A DNA stretch of 64,000 bases from Dallia pectoralis (Eukaryota; Chordata; Actinopteri; Esociformes; Umbridae), in NCBI GenBank assembly GCA_029465975.1, contig CM055745.1, positions 14,834,812 to 14,898,811 on the forward strand, written 5' to 3'. The notes beneath the pieces were generated by a model. It saw only the letters and a program-made list of their open reading frames with translations. It did no database searches and was not told the DNA's origin. The translations under genes and the position numbers were made by a program. Below, piece by piece: positions 30,960 through 41,955 of this stretch; position 1 is the stretch's first letter, and the number at the start of each line of letters is the position of its first letter.

Positions 30960-31260
30960 ACCCCTTTGCTCTCCTTTTGCAGGTTTACGTGTCTCCACCA
31001 TTTGCAAATGAGCGAGGGTGTAAGGGTTAATTAGGCTCTCTGGTGGCCCCTACAAGTGAGTCTGCACTGATAGCTGTAGCTAGCAATGTGGAATCCCATA
31101 TGGCACTGTGTTATTTTTGAGCTTGTGCGATTTCTCAGAAAATAATTGATTTGCATTCCATATGCATGCCTAATTAAACGTAAGTGCGTTGGGAATTGGG
31201 GTCGGTTTGACATTAACATACCCTGGAATTCTATCAGGTGTTTCTGTTTGTCTCAGTTGA
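30960..31260. promoter_or_regulatory. Candidate conserved non-coding element
   Basis: No ORF or repeat features. It is dense in homeodomain and POU-type motifs: ATTTGCAAAT (31000), GGTTAATTAGG (31025), ATTTGCAT (31149) and CTAATTAAA (31171). Such density is typical of vertebrate developmental enhancers. Conservation was not tested. Confidence 0.35.
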
Positions 31261-31756
31261 TTGGTTGACTTTCCTGTCAATCATGGTTAGTCCATCTTTT
31301 TCCATGCCGTTGTGGTTCAATCAGAGGCTTCTTCATCTACTTTCTATTTCAGGGAACAATCAAAGGGACTCTGCATGTTTCATATTCATAATCTTTCCCT
31401 TTGTTTTCGAGATATGAAGAGGAGGATAAGATAAATTCCCAAAAGAACCCATCTGGACCAGTGGCTCTTTTTAAAGGTTGGATGATATTACGTGACGACT
31501 AGTGGGTGGGCTTAGAACCAGTCGGCTCCAATACAATCAGATGAATTTCATCGAAAGTTCACACAGCAGCAAATGCAGTATCACATCTGAGATACAAAGT
31601 TGCAACAAAAACATTACATACCTTGTTATAGCAAGTGCTCTTACAACACTATAGAGAAGTAACCACATAGGCCCAGACACACCATCTCCCTCTGTCCACA
31701 TAAACATTTGCAAATACGATGGAATGATATGGTCTGTTTTATCATGTAGCCCACAA
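31261..31756. other. No feature recognised
   Basis: Non-coding; nothing recognised beyond generic AT-rich sequence. Confidence 0.4.
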
Positions 31757-32200
31757 TGTCAGAAAATAATTCTCACGATGTAGTAGTGGTCGGAAGGATG
31801 CCACGCACAGGAACAGATAACGATTTTTGGGTGTTTAATAACAGTCAATCTCAAAACACCAACGCACACAAATATACATACTCTCAGTACTGAATAATAA
31901 CCAACGTGCGACACAGCGCAAATATAGAATGAACACATCTTCAAATAAAGATGGTAAATAAAGAAGGTTTAGTAATCTCATACAGAGATGCAGAACAAAA
32001 ACATGCAACATAGAACAATACCACAAAAAGACATGACCAAACACAAGGAACCTATATACTCTACACATGAGGGAATGGGCACCAGGTGGCAGGTGGCGTT
32101 AGATTGGCTTCTGAGGGAGCTCTGACAATTATCCACTGAGGACACACTACAAAAAAATGGGTTCCAACTGCCAACAGGTACTGTAACGGTTTTATCACAA
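31757..32200 (-). repeat. LTR-like relic, family A copy 1
   Basis: Shares AACAATACCACA, AAAGACATG, CCAAACACA and CACCAGGT in the same order with 36640-36870. It has the look of a minus-strand LTR. Ends are not resolved. Confidence 0.4.
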
Positions 32201-32397
32201 ACATTTTGCAACACATGCCATTATAAGATCAAGATCATGTCTCGATTGAAACAATTTGGTAACTGCCAACCAGAAAAATAATGGTAACTAGATAGCGTAC
32301 AATTTCTGCTGAAATTGTGATGATGTGTGCTTGCGGCCACCCGTAGTCGACTGTGTACTGATATCAACTGCCAAACTGAGGTGGCACTACTGCTGCA

Positions 32398-32669
32398 AGC
32401 ACCATAGTATGCAATGTGTTAAACCTATCAGTCATTACTCATGAATACACACTGCTGCTGCTGCACCATAGTATGCAATGTGTTAAACCTATCAGTCATT
32501 ACTCATGAATACACACTACTGCTGCAAGCACCATAGTATGCAATGTGATAAACATATCAGTCATTACTCATGAATACACACTGCTGCTACATGCACCATA
32601 GTATACAATGTGTTAAACATATCAGTCATTACTCATGAATACACACTACTGCTGCATGCACCATAGTAG
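32398..32669 (+). repeat. 64-65-bp tandem repeat, four copies
   Basis: CACCATAGTATGCAATGTG starts at 32400, 32464, 32529 and 32594, with a fifth start at 32659. Each unit ends in a variable CTG run. Confidence 0.92.
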
Positions 32670-32689
32670 CATATGAAACAGCCTTATAA

Positions 32690-32950
32690 ACTGCCTATTA
32701 AACAGCATGCAACCTGCCTAATATACAGCATGTAACCTGCCTATTAAACAGCATAACAACCTGCCTATTAAACAGCATGTAACCTGACAATAGTACAGCA
32801 TGTAACCTGCTTATTCATTATAATGCAAACCTGCCTATTCAACAGCATGTAACCTGCCTATTAACAAACATAGCAACCTGCCTATTAAGCAGCATTGTAA
32901 GCAGCCTTTTAACCAACCTAGTAACCTATTAAACACCATTGCAAACTGTC
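32690..32950 (+). repeat. Irregular short tandem repeats (AACCTGCCTATTAAACAGCAT)
   Basis: About ten degenerate units of 21-27 bp built on AACCTGCCTATTAAACAGC. Non-coding satellite-like stretch. Confidence 0.8.
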
Positions 32951-33054
32951 TAGTTGTATTAGTGAGCCTACACAAACAGTACTGGCTAGCTAGTTAGTTT
33001 GCACACTAACAAAAGTTGTTTGAATACAATCTACCCAGTGATGGAGCATACACA

Positions 33055-33375
33055 TACAAGAGTAACTAGCTAGCTAGCAGCGCTAACGCTAGCTAACATG
33101 CTAACGTTGTTGTTTGATGTATGCATACACTTACAGTAGTAGCTAATGCGCTAATGCTAGCTAGCATGCTAACGTGTAAACAGAGACCCAGAGAAAGAAC
33201 TTACCCATTCATTCATTGCTGCAGGCTGTCTGAATGTATGCATACACTTACAGTAGTAGCTAACGTTAGCTAGCGCGCTAACGCTAGCTGGCGCTAGCTA
33301 ACATGCTAACGTGTAAACAGAGACCCAGGGAAAGAACTTACCCATTCATTCATTCATTCATTGCTGCAGGCATAT
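33055..33375 (+). repeat. 117-bp tandem duplication rich in GCTAGCTAACG
   Basis: GTATGCATACACTTACAGTA starts at 33119 and 33236. Both units contain AGCTAGC/GCTAACG clusters and GTAAACAGAGACCCAG, then ATTCATTCATT. The GCTAGC clusters are self-complementary. Confidence 0.85.
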
Positions 33376-34144
33376 GTCTGTGGCTGTTGCCTGGCAGTGT
33401 CTTTGGCTGTAGCCAGGCAACTATGCCATTGTCAGGAGGAACACCTGTTCTCATCGATATCAGAGCGCGCTGCCTCCTCCCCCCCGCCCCTTCCAGAATG
33501 TTCCTCCTATTTAGTGTCTGTGTCAAACGAATAGGATTTAGGCATGGTCGTATACTTTTAGCTCTACTAACCAGAGTTTTACTCACACAGTTTAAACAAT
33601 TACATCTAAGAACCAGGCGGACATTTTGATGTATAACATGTATATGTAACCCCAGAAATGTAGGCGCTATCACAATTTACAAACGACCAAAAAATCGCTT
33701 TCAAATTACAGTGGAGAAAATCTCAGTTTTAATGGATGTCTATGGGGAGGCGCAAGTTGGAAACAAAAGGACATAACGAAATTAATATATATGTTACAGC
33801 TTATATTTGAACATTTTGAGTGACAGCACAAATAGCTGAACGTTTTGATATGCCATTTGTGTGTAAAGAGTTGAAACTCAGGCAGCAGGAGCAGTTTACA
33901 AATGTTCTCTACATTTTCTGCTGAACGGGCTTTCTCACTCTAGTTTTGAAGATTCCGTCAATGTATTTCAATGGGGATTAATTAGCGACATTATCGTTAA
34001 TATTTCGTAAACTACATAACAAAACCTTCTACAAAACAATAGCAACAAAATAGGTTTCGGGACGCACATTTTGACACCTTTTTTGTCCATCTAGTGCAAA
34101 AACTGTGGGAGGAGTAGGGGTGGTCAAAATTTGATATAATAATA
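33376..34144. other. No feature recognised
   Basis: Non-coding. ATGGATGTCTATGGGGAGG near 33733 resembles dispersed fish repeats, but I could not name one. Confidence 0.4.
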
Positions 34145-34322
34145 ATAATATATATGTGAGATTACAATATGTGTCCTTGACCATAGTCAAGCACACATAA
34201 TAATATATATGTGAGATTACAATATGTGTCCTTGACCATAGTCAAGCACACATAATAATAATTATAATATATACGTGAGATTACAATATGTGTCCTTGAC
34301 CATAGTCAAGCACACATAATTA
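34145..34322 (+). repeat. Three tandem units each holding a palindrome
   Basis: GTGAGATTACAATATGTGTC begins at 34156, 34211 and 34275. Each unit contains CTTGACCATAGTCAAG, a 6-bp-stem palindrome with CATA loop, within TGTG...CACA. Confidence 0.9.
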
Positions 34323-35118
34323 TTGCAGAGAGACAGGAAATATATAGACAGGAAAGCCAAAGGAATTGTTTGTCACGGTCTTTTAAGAGGTCTGTATGCT
34401 TGGGCCTACCTTTTTGATGTGAAGCTCACATATGACTTCGCATTCATTTTTCAAAATATTTTCTGATAAATGTTTTCAACCCACAATTCCTTGTGAGGTT
34501 TCAAGCCGTGTCTCCTCTAAAAAGCATACATGGGAAACCGTAAAGTAAATAATTTTGTACACTTGCAGTTAAACTTTTCTTAGACCCAACATAAGGTATT
34601 ATTTTGTCGTTTGTCCTTTTGTGTAATTTAAACGTTTGGATGGGGTGTCCCAAATCGCTTTACTTCCAATTTTTCTTCCAAAGACAACAAAGAAAATGCA
34701 TTGCTAACGCAAGGCATTTCAACGATCTTGTTCCCCACTCTCTTACACATAGTTGCCACTAGCAACTGACACATCTGCTGTCATTGGTCAAAAAGACAAC
34801 GGCTCTTGTGGGCTGAATTAATTTAGCCCAGAGCCATGTAAAGCCATGTGCATCAAAACCTGTCACACACATTGAAGATGAATCGTAGCTGATGCGTTTT
34901 TTTGTTCCTCATTCCTCTCACATCACAATGGCAGGAATTGTCCTTATTTTAGTTCCTCTCCCAGTGTGTCTTGTCGGTCATTGTTTTGCAATATGCCTCA
35001 TGTTTTGTTTGCCTATTTCCTGTCTTGTTTAGTGTTTGTAACACCTACTACCACCACCAGTCAAGCCACCGTATCTCCAGCCACCACCACCACCAGCCAC
35101 GACACCGTCACACCAGCT
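34323..35118. other. No gene; possible LTR sequence toward the right
   Basis: 34323-34900 shows nothing. From about 34940 the sequence (GTCTTGTCGGTCATTG, then CACCACCAC repeats) looks like an LTR that continues beyond the hAT insertion to 36353. Confidence 0.35.
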
Positions 35119-35126
35119 ATCACCAC

Positions 35127-35965
35127 TAGGGCTGTCGCGATAACTACTTTTGGTTGTGCGATGTATTGCAACAAAATTCATTGCGATAAACGATATTATT
35201 GCGATTTTTTTCAGAATGTCGTCTTTGACTTTAATGTACACGAATGGAATGGCAGTTTGGGAGAGGTACGTTTACTTTGGCAGTACTTTCGTACCGTTTG
35301 TCAAAGGTTTGCATCATATTTTTAAATGCTGTTTTTTCGACCATGTTTAATGGCTGCATCTCTTTAGCTATATGAGTGAGTGTGCGCCATTTATCTATCG
35401 CGTTTATATTTACACTGAAACAGATAACTGTCTGGAAGACCCCGTTCCAGCTCCAGTTCTTGTTCCCAGGTTCAACAACTGGTTGGGATGATTGTGTTTT
35501 AGGTGAGATTGGAGGTTAGTTGTGTTGCCTCTTTTCGTTGCTACTGTTTTTAAACCAAGTCGACATACCGGCTCGTTAATTGTCTCTCCTTTCGCATTCG
35601 GCTTAAAGCCTAAATGTTCCCACACCGGCTTTGAAACCAACTCCATTTGGACCTATTCTTCCTAACTGGCTGTATGTCACTATGGAACAGTCCACTTCAT
35701 AACACAGTGGGTTTACGTGTGGGTGTGTGTCTGCTCTGTGTGTGGGTGTCCGCTGCTCTGCTCTGTGTATGCGCGAGACTCTGCCTTGAGCCCCGCCTCC
35801 TCTTTCGACACAGAAGGAGACCAGATAACCGGCAGGTCGATGACTAAAATGTTGTTAAAATTAATTTAAAAAAAATTATGTAATATATCGCAGCACCAAA
35901 AATTATCGCGTTCATTTCCATATATCGCGCGATAAGTCAATATATTGACTATCGCGACAGGCCTA
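35127..35965. mobile_element. hAT-type transposon with exact 8-bp TSD
   Basis: 839 bp. Ends TAGGGCTGTCGCGATA and TATCGCGACAGGCCTA are inverted, flanked by ATCACCAC (35119-35126 and 35966-35973). TATCGCG-like motifs recur inside. It carries a BED-finger fragment on the minus strand and no catalytic domain. Confidence 0.9.
35410..35646 (-). pseudogene. BED zinc-finger fragment of an hAT transposase
   Basis: 78 codons: SKPVWEHLGFKPNAKGE, then EPVCRLGLKTV, then GNTTNLQSHLKHNHP. This is the BED-finger pattern (aromatic residues, Cys pair, His pair) found at the N-terminus of hAT transposases and ZBED proteins. The second Cys of the expected CxxC is absent (CRLG), so zinc binding is probably lost. 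The frame ends without the catalytic region. Confidence 0.75.
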
Positions 35966-35973
35966 ATCACCAC

Positions 35974-36353
35974 CACATTCCAGCCTATCAGAACTTGTTC
36001 CTATTAACCAGAGTTCGAGCACCTGTTCCCAACTAACATTAGTATTAATAGTCCTGTGGTTTCAATGTTTGTGTGAGGTATTGTTTGTGTTAGCAGCATT
36101 ACTGAGTCTTTGTTCCAAGACATAGTTCAGCCAAAGTTTATCCTGGTCTTAACCCTTGCCTGTTAGTAACCGTTTTTGGTTTTGGATCTGCCTGCCCTCT
36201 GACTATGAGTATTGGATTGTTGTTTTTGGCACCATTAAATACAGTGCTCTGCGCTTGAATCCACTCCTGTCTCATTGAGGTCTATTACAGTGTTATTTTT
36301 GTTAATAAATGTCTTTCGTTTGCCTTGTACTTGTGTCCTGCCACTATTCGTGA
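35974..36353 (+). repeat. LTR-like relic ending CGTGACA
   Basis: Continues the sequence left of the hAT insertion. AATAAATG near 36305 and the terminal CTATTCGTGACA suggest the end of a plus-strand LTR. The left end was not found. Confidence 0.4.
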
Positions 36354-36559
36354 CAGCTTTGGATATTCCTAACAAATGTAAAAACATACAAATTCACTAA
36401 GTTGCATGTGTTGGACGTAATATCTGTCATGAAGTCAGAACAAATATTTACTTCAAAATGAAAAAAATATGTAGTTACATTTATTTTGGTAAATAATATT
36501 TAAGACAAACGTAAGACCACCTTCACAAGCCATATCACCAGAATTGGTAAAAAGGAGGA

Positions 36560-36875
36560 TCCTGGACAAGAGCGGATGATTGAGTGGCAATTTAATATCT
36601 ATTCAAAAGCAAGCACTCAAACACAAAGTCCACAACAGGCAGTAGAAAAATAGACTAATGCCAGAGCGTTGTGGCGCTAAACAAAGCCACTCTTAGTAGA
36701 GGGACGAGATGCTCCACACAGAGGGTAATAGAACAATAGAACACTTGTAAGTTAAAAAAAACACAGCACACTACAACATGAACCGTACATGCAACAATAC
36801 CACACAAAGACATGGCCAAACACAGGAAATTTATATATACGAGTAGTAATGACTGAATTGACACCAGGTATGTGT
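36560..36875 (-). repeat. LTR-like relic, family A copy 2
   Basis: Related to 31757-32200 by several shared blocks in the same order. Ends not resolved. Confidence 0.4.
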
Positions 36876-36878
36876 TAT

Positions 36879-37012
36879 GCATGTGCATGTGCTGTGCATG
36901 TATGAATCCTGTGTGTGCATTTGTGAATGTAGTCTGTGCATGTATGAATCCGGTGTGTGCATTTGTAAATCTAGTCTGCGCATTTATCTTTTTTGAGACT
37001 CTTCTAGCTCCA
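36879..37012 (+). repeat. 42-bp repeat units, inverted relative to 44345-44550
   Basis: Units of TGTATGAATCCGGTGTGTGC plus 22 more bases, about three copies, ending AGACTCTTCTAGCTCCATA. The reverse complement of unit and end occurs at 44345-44550. Confidence 0.85.
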
Positions 37013-37135
37013 TATGCGCCAAACATACCTTTGGAAGCTATGGCAAAACAATTCAACTGTGGTTTCATCAGACCATAACACATTTTCCCACATGCTTTAG
37101 GGAGATTTGATGTTTGTTTTTGCAAACTTCAGACA
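37013..37135 (-). pseudogene. Tc1-like transposase fragment
   Basis: About 120 bp matches 62886-62994 (CCACATGCTTT, GGTTTCATCAGAC). On the minus strand this encodes the central part of a Tc1-type transposase. Too short for terminal repeats. Confidence 0.7.
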
Positions 37136-37444
37136 GTGAAGTACAAGAACATTCTACAATGGTAGTCTTTACTACTTATATTGTTCTTAGTCACCTAAGT
37201 CTCTTTTAAAACACAGGTAAATGCATGTGTTTGTTTGTTCATAACAGCAATCAAGAATCAGAAATTTTTTTAATCGCCATGAATGTGTTAACAGACAAGG
37301 AATTTACTTTGGCAGGAAGGTGCGTACATAAAACATATGAATAAAACAATATAAATTATAGTAAGGGGCTGAGGGGGAATATGGATAAGTAATATACATA
37401 ATGCTATACAAAAATACAGATAAGTAAATACATTTACCAAACTG
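37136..37444. other. Spacer with LINE-tail-like sequence
   Basis: AATCAGAAATTTTTTTAATC near 37256 resembles the inverted 3' tail of a LINE family also seen at 63585-63615. Otherwise nothing is recognised. Confidence 0.35.
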
Positions 37445-37456
37445 TAGTTCTTTGTT

Positions 37457-38176
37457 GAAGTCTCCCAGCAGAATGATGGAGTCCCCTACTGGAGCCCTAT
37501 ATAGGACTCCCTTCAGGGTCTCCAAGAAGGCTGAATACTCCGAACTGCTGTTTGGTGCATAAGCACAAACAACAGTCAGAGTTTTCCCCCCCACCACCCT
37601 TAGGCGTAGGGAGGCAAACCTCTCATCCACCGGGGTAAACTCCAACACCGCCGTGCTCAGACGTGGGCTCGTGAGTATCCCCACACCAGCCCGCCGCCTC
37701 TCACCCTGGGCAACTCCAGAGAAGAACAGAGTCCAACCCCTATCCAGGAGTAAGGTTCCAGAGCCACGGTTGTGCGTAGAGGTAAGTCCCACCAGATCCA
37801 ACTGGTATCGCTCCACCTCACGCACAAGTTCTGGCTCCTTCCCCCCCAGTGAGGTGACGTTCCACGTCCCCAAAGCAAGCTTCTGCCGCCCGGGTCTGAT
37901 CCGTCGAGACCCCCCACCTTCACTGCCACCCATATGACAGCGCACCCGACCCCTGCGGTTGTTCCTGTGAGTGGTGGGCCCACAGGATGGAGAGGAGAGA
38001 GATGCCACGTATCTCGTTCGGGCTGTGCCCGGCCGGGCTCCGTGGCAAACCCGGCCACCAGACGCTCGCTTTCGAGCCCGCCGTCTGGGCCTGGCTCCAG
38101 ACGAGGGCCCTGGGCTTCCTCCAGGCAGGGTCTCGCTCCTTTTCCCTCTATCTTTCATGGGGTCTTGGTGAACCAT
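37457..38176 (-). pseudogene. LINE endonuclease, N-terminal part (inverted)
   Basis: The minus-strand frame begins with a basic, Pro/Arg-rich N-terminus and continues into an APE-type endonuclease. LALGTWNVTSL is the metal-binding start, then LDLVGLTSTH (the usual catalytic Glu of the ET motif is altered), then LTVVCAYAPN and SIILLGDFN. After GDFN the reading passes into the flanking TSD and unrelated sequence. The remainder of the domain is on the plus strand from 38312. Inversion alone makes this copy inactive. Confidence 0.85.
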
Positions 38177-38311
38177 TCTTAGTCTGGCCCCTCGCCTGAG
38201 ACCACTTTGCCTTGGGAAACCCTACCAGGAGCATAAAGCTCCAGACAACCCAGCCCTCAGGTTCATAGGGGCACACAAACCTCTCCACCACGTTAAGGTG
38301 ATGATTCCCGG

Positions 38312-39826
38312 GGAGACTTCAACGCACATGTGGGCAACGATGGAGACACCTGGAGAGGCGTGATTGGGAGGAACGGCCTCCCTGATCTAAACCCGAGCGG
38401 TCGTTTGTTATTGGACTTCTGTGCTAGTCATGGATTGTCTATAACAAACACCATGTTCGAACATAAGGAGGCGCATAAGTGTACATGGTACCAGAGCACC
38501 CTAGGCCGAAGGTCAATGATCGATTTTGTGATCGTATTGGCTGATCTAAGGCCGCATGTTTTGGACACTCGGGTGAAGAGAGGGGCAGAGCTGTCAACTG
38601 ATCACCATCTGGTAGTGAGTTGGATCAGAGGGTGGGGAAAGACTTTGGACAGACCAGGTAAGCCCAAACGGGTAGTGCGGGTGAACTGGGAACGTCTGGA
38701 GGAGGCCCCTGTCCGAAAGATCTTCAACTCACACCTCCGGCGGAGCTTTTCCGGCATCCCTGTGGAGGTTGGGGGCATTGAACCTGAGTGGGCAATGTTC
38801 AAAGCTTCTATTGCTGAAGCTGCGGCGGTGAGCTGTGGTCTCAAGGTCCTAGGTGCCTCAAGGGGTGGTAACCCTAGAACACCGTGGTGGACCACGGTGG
38901 TCAGGGAAGCTGTCCGACTGAAGAAGGAGGCCTTCAGGGATATGCTAGCCCTGGGGACTCCGGAGGCAGTTGCAGGGTACCGACAGGCCCGAAGGGCTGC
39001 AGCCGCTGCCGTGTCAGAGGCAAAGCAGCGGGTGTGGGAGAAGTTTGGAGAAGCTATGGAGAAGGACTTTCGGTCGGCAGCAAAATGCTTCTGGAAAACC
39101 GTTCGGCACCTCAGAAGGGGAAAACGGGGAACCATCCAAGCTGTGTACAGTAAGGATGGGACACTGTTGACCTCAACTGATGATGTGATCGGGCGCTGGA
39201 AAGAGCATTTTGAGGAGCTCCTGAATCCGACCTACACGCCCTCTAGTACAGAGTCAGAGCTGGAGGCTGATGGAGGGTCATCGTCAGTTTCCCTGGGGGA
39301 AGTCGCTGAGGTAGTCATACAACTCCACAGTGGCAAAGCCCCAGGGACTGATGAGATTCGTCCAGAAATGCTAAAAGCTTTGGGTGGGGAAGGGCTGTCT
39401 TGGTTGACACGCCTCTTCAACATTGCATGGAAGTCTGGGACAGTGCCAGAGGAGTGGCAGACCAGGGTGGTGGTTCCCCTCTTTAAAAAGGGGGACCAGA
39501 GAGTGTGTGCCAATTACAGAGGTATCACACTCCTCCGCCTCCCTGGTAAAGTGTACTCCAAAGTGCTGGAAAGGAGGGTTCGGCCAATAGTCGAACCTCA
39601 GATTGAAGAGGAAGAATGCGGTTTTCGTCCTGGCCGGGGAACCACGGACCAGCTCTTTACTCTCGCAAGGATCCTGGAGGGGGCCTGGGAGTATGCCCAT
39701 CCAGTCTACATGTGTTTTGTGGATCTGGAGAAGGCGTATGACCGGGTTGTGGGAGGTGCTGCGGGAGTATGGGGTGAGGGGGGTCTCTTCTCAGGGCCAT
39801 CCAATCTCTGTACGCTCAAAGCATGA
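38312..39826 (+). pseudogene. LINE endonuclease C-terminus and reverse transcriptase, first part
   Basis: About 500 codons. The endonuclease end is visible (FNAHVGNDG, CTWYQS, MIDFVIV, STDHHLVV), giving the catalytic His region. A linker follows, then RT motifs: PGTDEIRPEMLKA, FKKGDQRVCANYRGITLL, EECGFRPGRGTTDQLF and FVDLEKAYDRV with the first catalytic Asp. After YDRV (near 39745) a small indel moves the true frame elsewhere, and the tail to 39826 is out of frame. Confidence 0.87.
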
Positions 39827-39829
39827 GCT

Positions 39830-40789
39830 GTGTCCGTGTCCTCGGCAGTAAGTCGGATTCGTTCCAGGTGGGGGTTGGCCTCTGCCAGGGCTGCGCTTTG
39901 TCACCAATCCTGTTTTTTAATATTCATGGACAGGATATCAAGGCGTAGTCATGGGGGGGAGGGGTTCCCGTTCGGTGGGCTGATGGTCACATCCCTGCTT
40001 TTTGCGGATGATGTGGTCCTGATGGCCTCATCGGTCGGTGACCTTCAGCACTCACTGGATCGGTTCGCAGCCGAGTGTGAAGCGGCTGGGATGAGGGTTA
40101 GCACCTCTAAATCTGAGGCCATGACTCTCAGCAGGAAACCGGTGGAGTGCCTACTCCGGGTAGGGAATGAGTCCTTACTCCAAGTGAAGGAGTTCAAGTA
40201 CCTCGGGGTCTTGTTCGCGAGTGAGGGAACAATGGAGCGGGAGATTGGTCGGAGGATCGGAGCAGCGGGGGCGGTGTTGCATTCGCTTCACCGCACCGTT
40301 GTGACGAAAAGAGAGCTGAGCCGAAAGGCAAAGCTCTCGATCTACCGGTCAATCTTTGTTCCTACCCTCACCTATGGTCACCAAAGCTGGGTCATGACCG
40401 AAAGAACGAGATCGCGGGTACAAGCGGCCGAAATGGGTTTTCTCAGAAAGGTGGCTGGCCTCTCCCTTAGGGATAGGGTGAGAAGCTCAGTCATTCGAGA
40501 GGAACTCGGAGTAGAGCCGCTGCTCCTTTGCATAGAAAGGAGCCAGTTGAGGTGGTTCGGGCATCTTGTACCAATGCCACCTGGGCGCCTCCCTAGAGAG
40601 GTGTTCCAGGCACGTCCAGCTGGGAGGAGACCTCGGGGAAGACCCAGGACTAGGTGGAGAGATTATATCTCCACACTGGCCTGGGAACGCCTCGGGATTC
40701 CCCAGTCAGAGCTGGCTAATGTTGCCCGGGAAAGGGAAGTTTGGGGTCCCCTGCTAGAGCTGCTACCCCCGCGACCCGACCCCGGATAA
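39830..40789 (+). pseudogene. LINE reverse transcriptase second part and C-terminal domain
   Basis: About 319 codons. The RT catalytic box is FADDVVLMA (second and third Asp). KEFKYLGVLF follows as the thumb start. Then comes a C-terminal domain with HRTVVTKRELSRKAKL and QLRWFGHLV, ending GLGIP-like and PPRPDPG just before the 3' end. The fragment at 4428-4850 is from the same region of another copy. The first about 20 residues (to RSRWGL) are shifted relative to the RT pattern. Confidence 0.87.
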
Positions 40790-40829
40790 GCGGTTGAAGA
40801 TGAGATGAGATGAGAGATAGTTCTTTGTT

Positions 40830-41695
40830 TCTGCATTAAATTAAGTAGACCTATAATCCAGATGACTGGTACAGTAATAATGATTGCTTTGACTTGTGAA
40901 AGTCAAAACTGTGTAGGAATGTAAAAATATATATTTCCGCATCTCCCAATAGTGTAAAGGAACGAGCCACTCGCAAATAATATTATAATATGCAAACAGT
41001 TCGTGCTGTTATTAAAGCCTTATTGAGATGTATCGGTTTTTCCCGTGAGGGTGTCAAATACATAATGAATTATATTGGTGTATTGGTTATAACAAAGAGT
41101 TTCGCTCTGCGATAAAGGCTTGTGTCTATCTCGCAATACGGAATTATTATTATTCTTATTTATAAATTATTAAAGGCTCTTGTCTAGATAGATCTCGCAA
41201 TACGGGATTATTTAAAAAAAGCTCTGCGAATTGTTATTCTCGTATAAACGGACAGGACATGGCTGTGAATGACTTCCCACGTCGCCTCCGCTTATAAAGC
41301 AGCCATCTAATCGTGTTTACATTAAATAAGCCTGCTTCAGAGAAGGTTCAAGCTTACGCACCTGTTGCTATGACTACAAGTACAGGATGAGCTTCGGAGA
41401 AACGAACTAACCCGGATTATGCCAAATCGACAACAATCAAATCCGGCTCACTGAGTTAGCGACGTACGGAGAACAGACCCCAGGTGAAAATTATCCGCTG
41501 TGTAAATTGGGCATGGCAATAGTAAAATGGGTTGTGCATGAAAACCAGACGGCAGTTAGCACGTATTGTGATTGGACAAAAGTTTAGACAGAAGCAGTTT
41601 GAAGGCAATGGGTGAGATACGGGTTTCTGGTACTGGAAGGATTGGCGGCCAAAATCCGTGCAGACAATGTATCTACTTGAGTGTAGACGGTGGGT
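40830..41695. other. No gene recognised
   Basis: AT-rich left half with two TCTCGCAATACGG-type repeats (about 41132 and 41196). A TATA-like CTTATAAAGCAG is at 41291. Could be part of an LTR, but no ends were found. Confidence 0.35.
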
Positions 41696-41699
41696 GAGT

Positions 41700-41825
41700 T
41701 GAGCTATGGTGACTAGAGAGCTTCGGTACAGCAGGTGGGTAGAGATATGGTGACTAGAGTGCTCAGGTACAGCAGGTGGGTAGAGATATGGTGACTAGAG
41801 GACTTCGGTACTGCAGGACTTTTCC
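41700..41825 (+). repeat. 41-bp tandem repeat, three copies
   Basis: TATGGTGACTAGAG recurs about every 41 bases with TACAGCAGGTGGGTAGAG between. Confidence 0.88.
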
Positions 41826-41955
41826 TAGCAAAAACTTGTAAATGAGTTGGTACCAGAGAGTTAAACCGTTTATTGACGGTGAACTGACTAATGCGTAAAG
41901 GTGTTTGGCTGATATGCTATGTTCGGTTTTCGCCACACACGGTGCTGTGGATTAT

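Larger units (their letters stand above)
37457..40817 (+). mobile_element. Non-LTR retrotransposon with 5' inversion and 12-bp TSD
   Basis: 3361 bp flanked by TAGTTCTTTGTT (37445-37456 and 40818-40829). The 3' end is GATAAGCGGTTGAAG with a GATGA microsatellite tail. The first about 855 bp (37457-38311), with the 5' part and most of the endonuclease, is inverted relative to the rest. Both parts meet at the same point of the coding sequence (Gly-Asp-Phe-Asn of the endonuclease). The rest reads forward through endonuclease C-terminus and RT. I do not assign a clade firmly (RTE/CR1-like group). Confidence 0.92.

Noticed and set aside
32398..32669. Regular repeats resembling a CRISPR array
   Set aside because: Units are contiguous 64-65-bp copies without unique spacers, in a vertebrate genome; it is a minisatellite.
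33303..33673. Overlapping ORFs of 107-108 codons on both strands
   Set aside because: Begin in minisatellite sequence and show no protein family features.
35000..36353. Complete LTR around the 35.1-kb hAT
   Set aside because: A right end (CGTGACA) is visible, but no matching left end or target duplication was found.
38602..39135. 177-codon minus-strand ORF
   Set aside because: Antisense shadow of the LINE RT; no domain.
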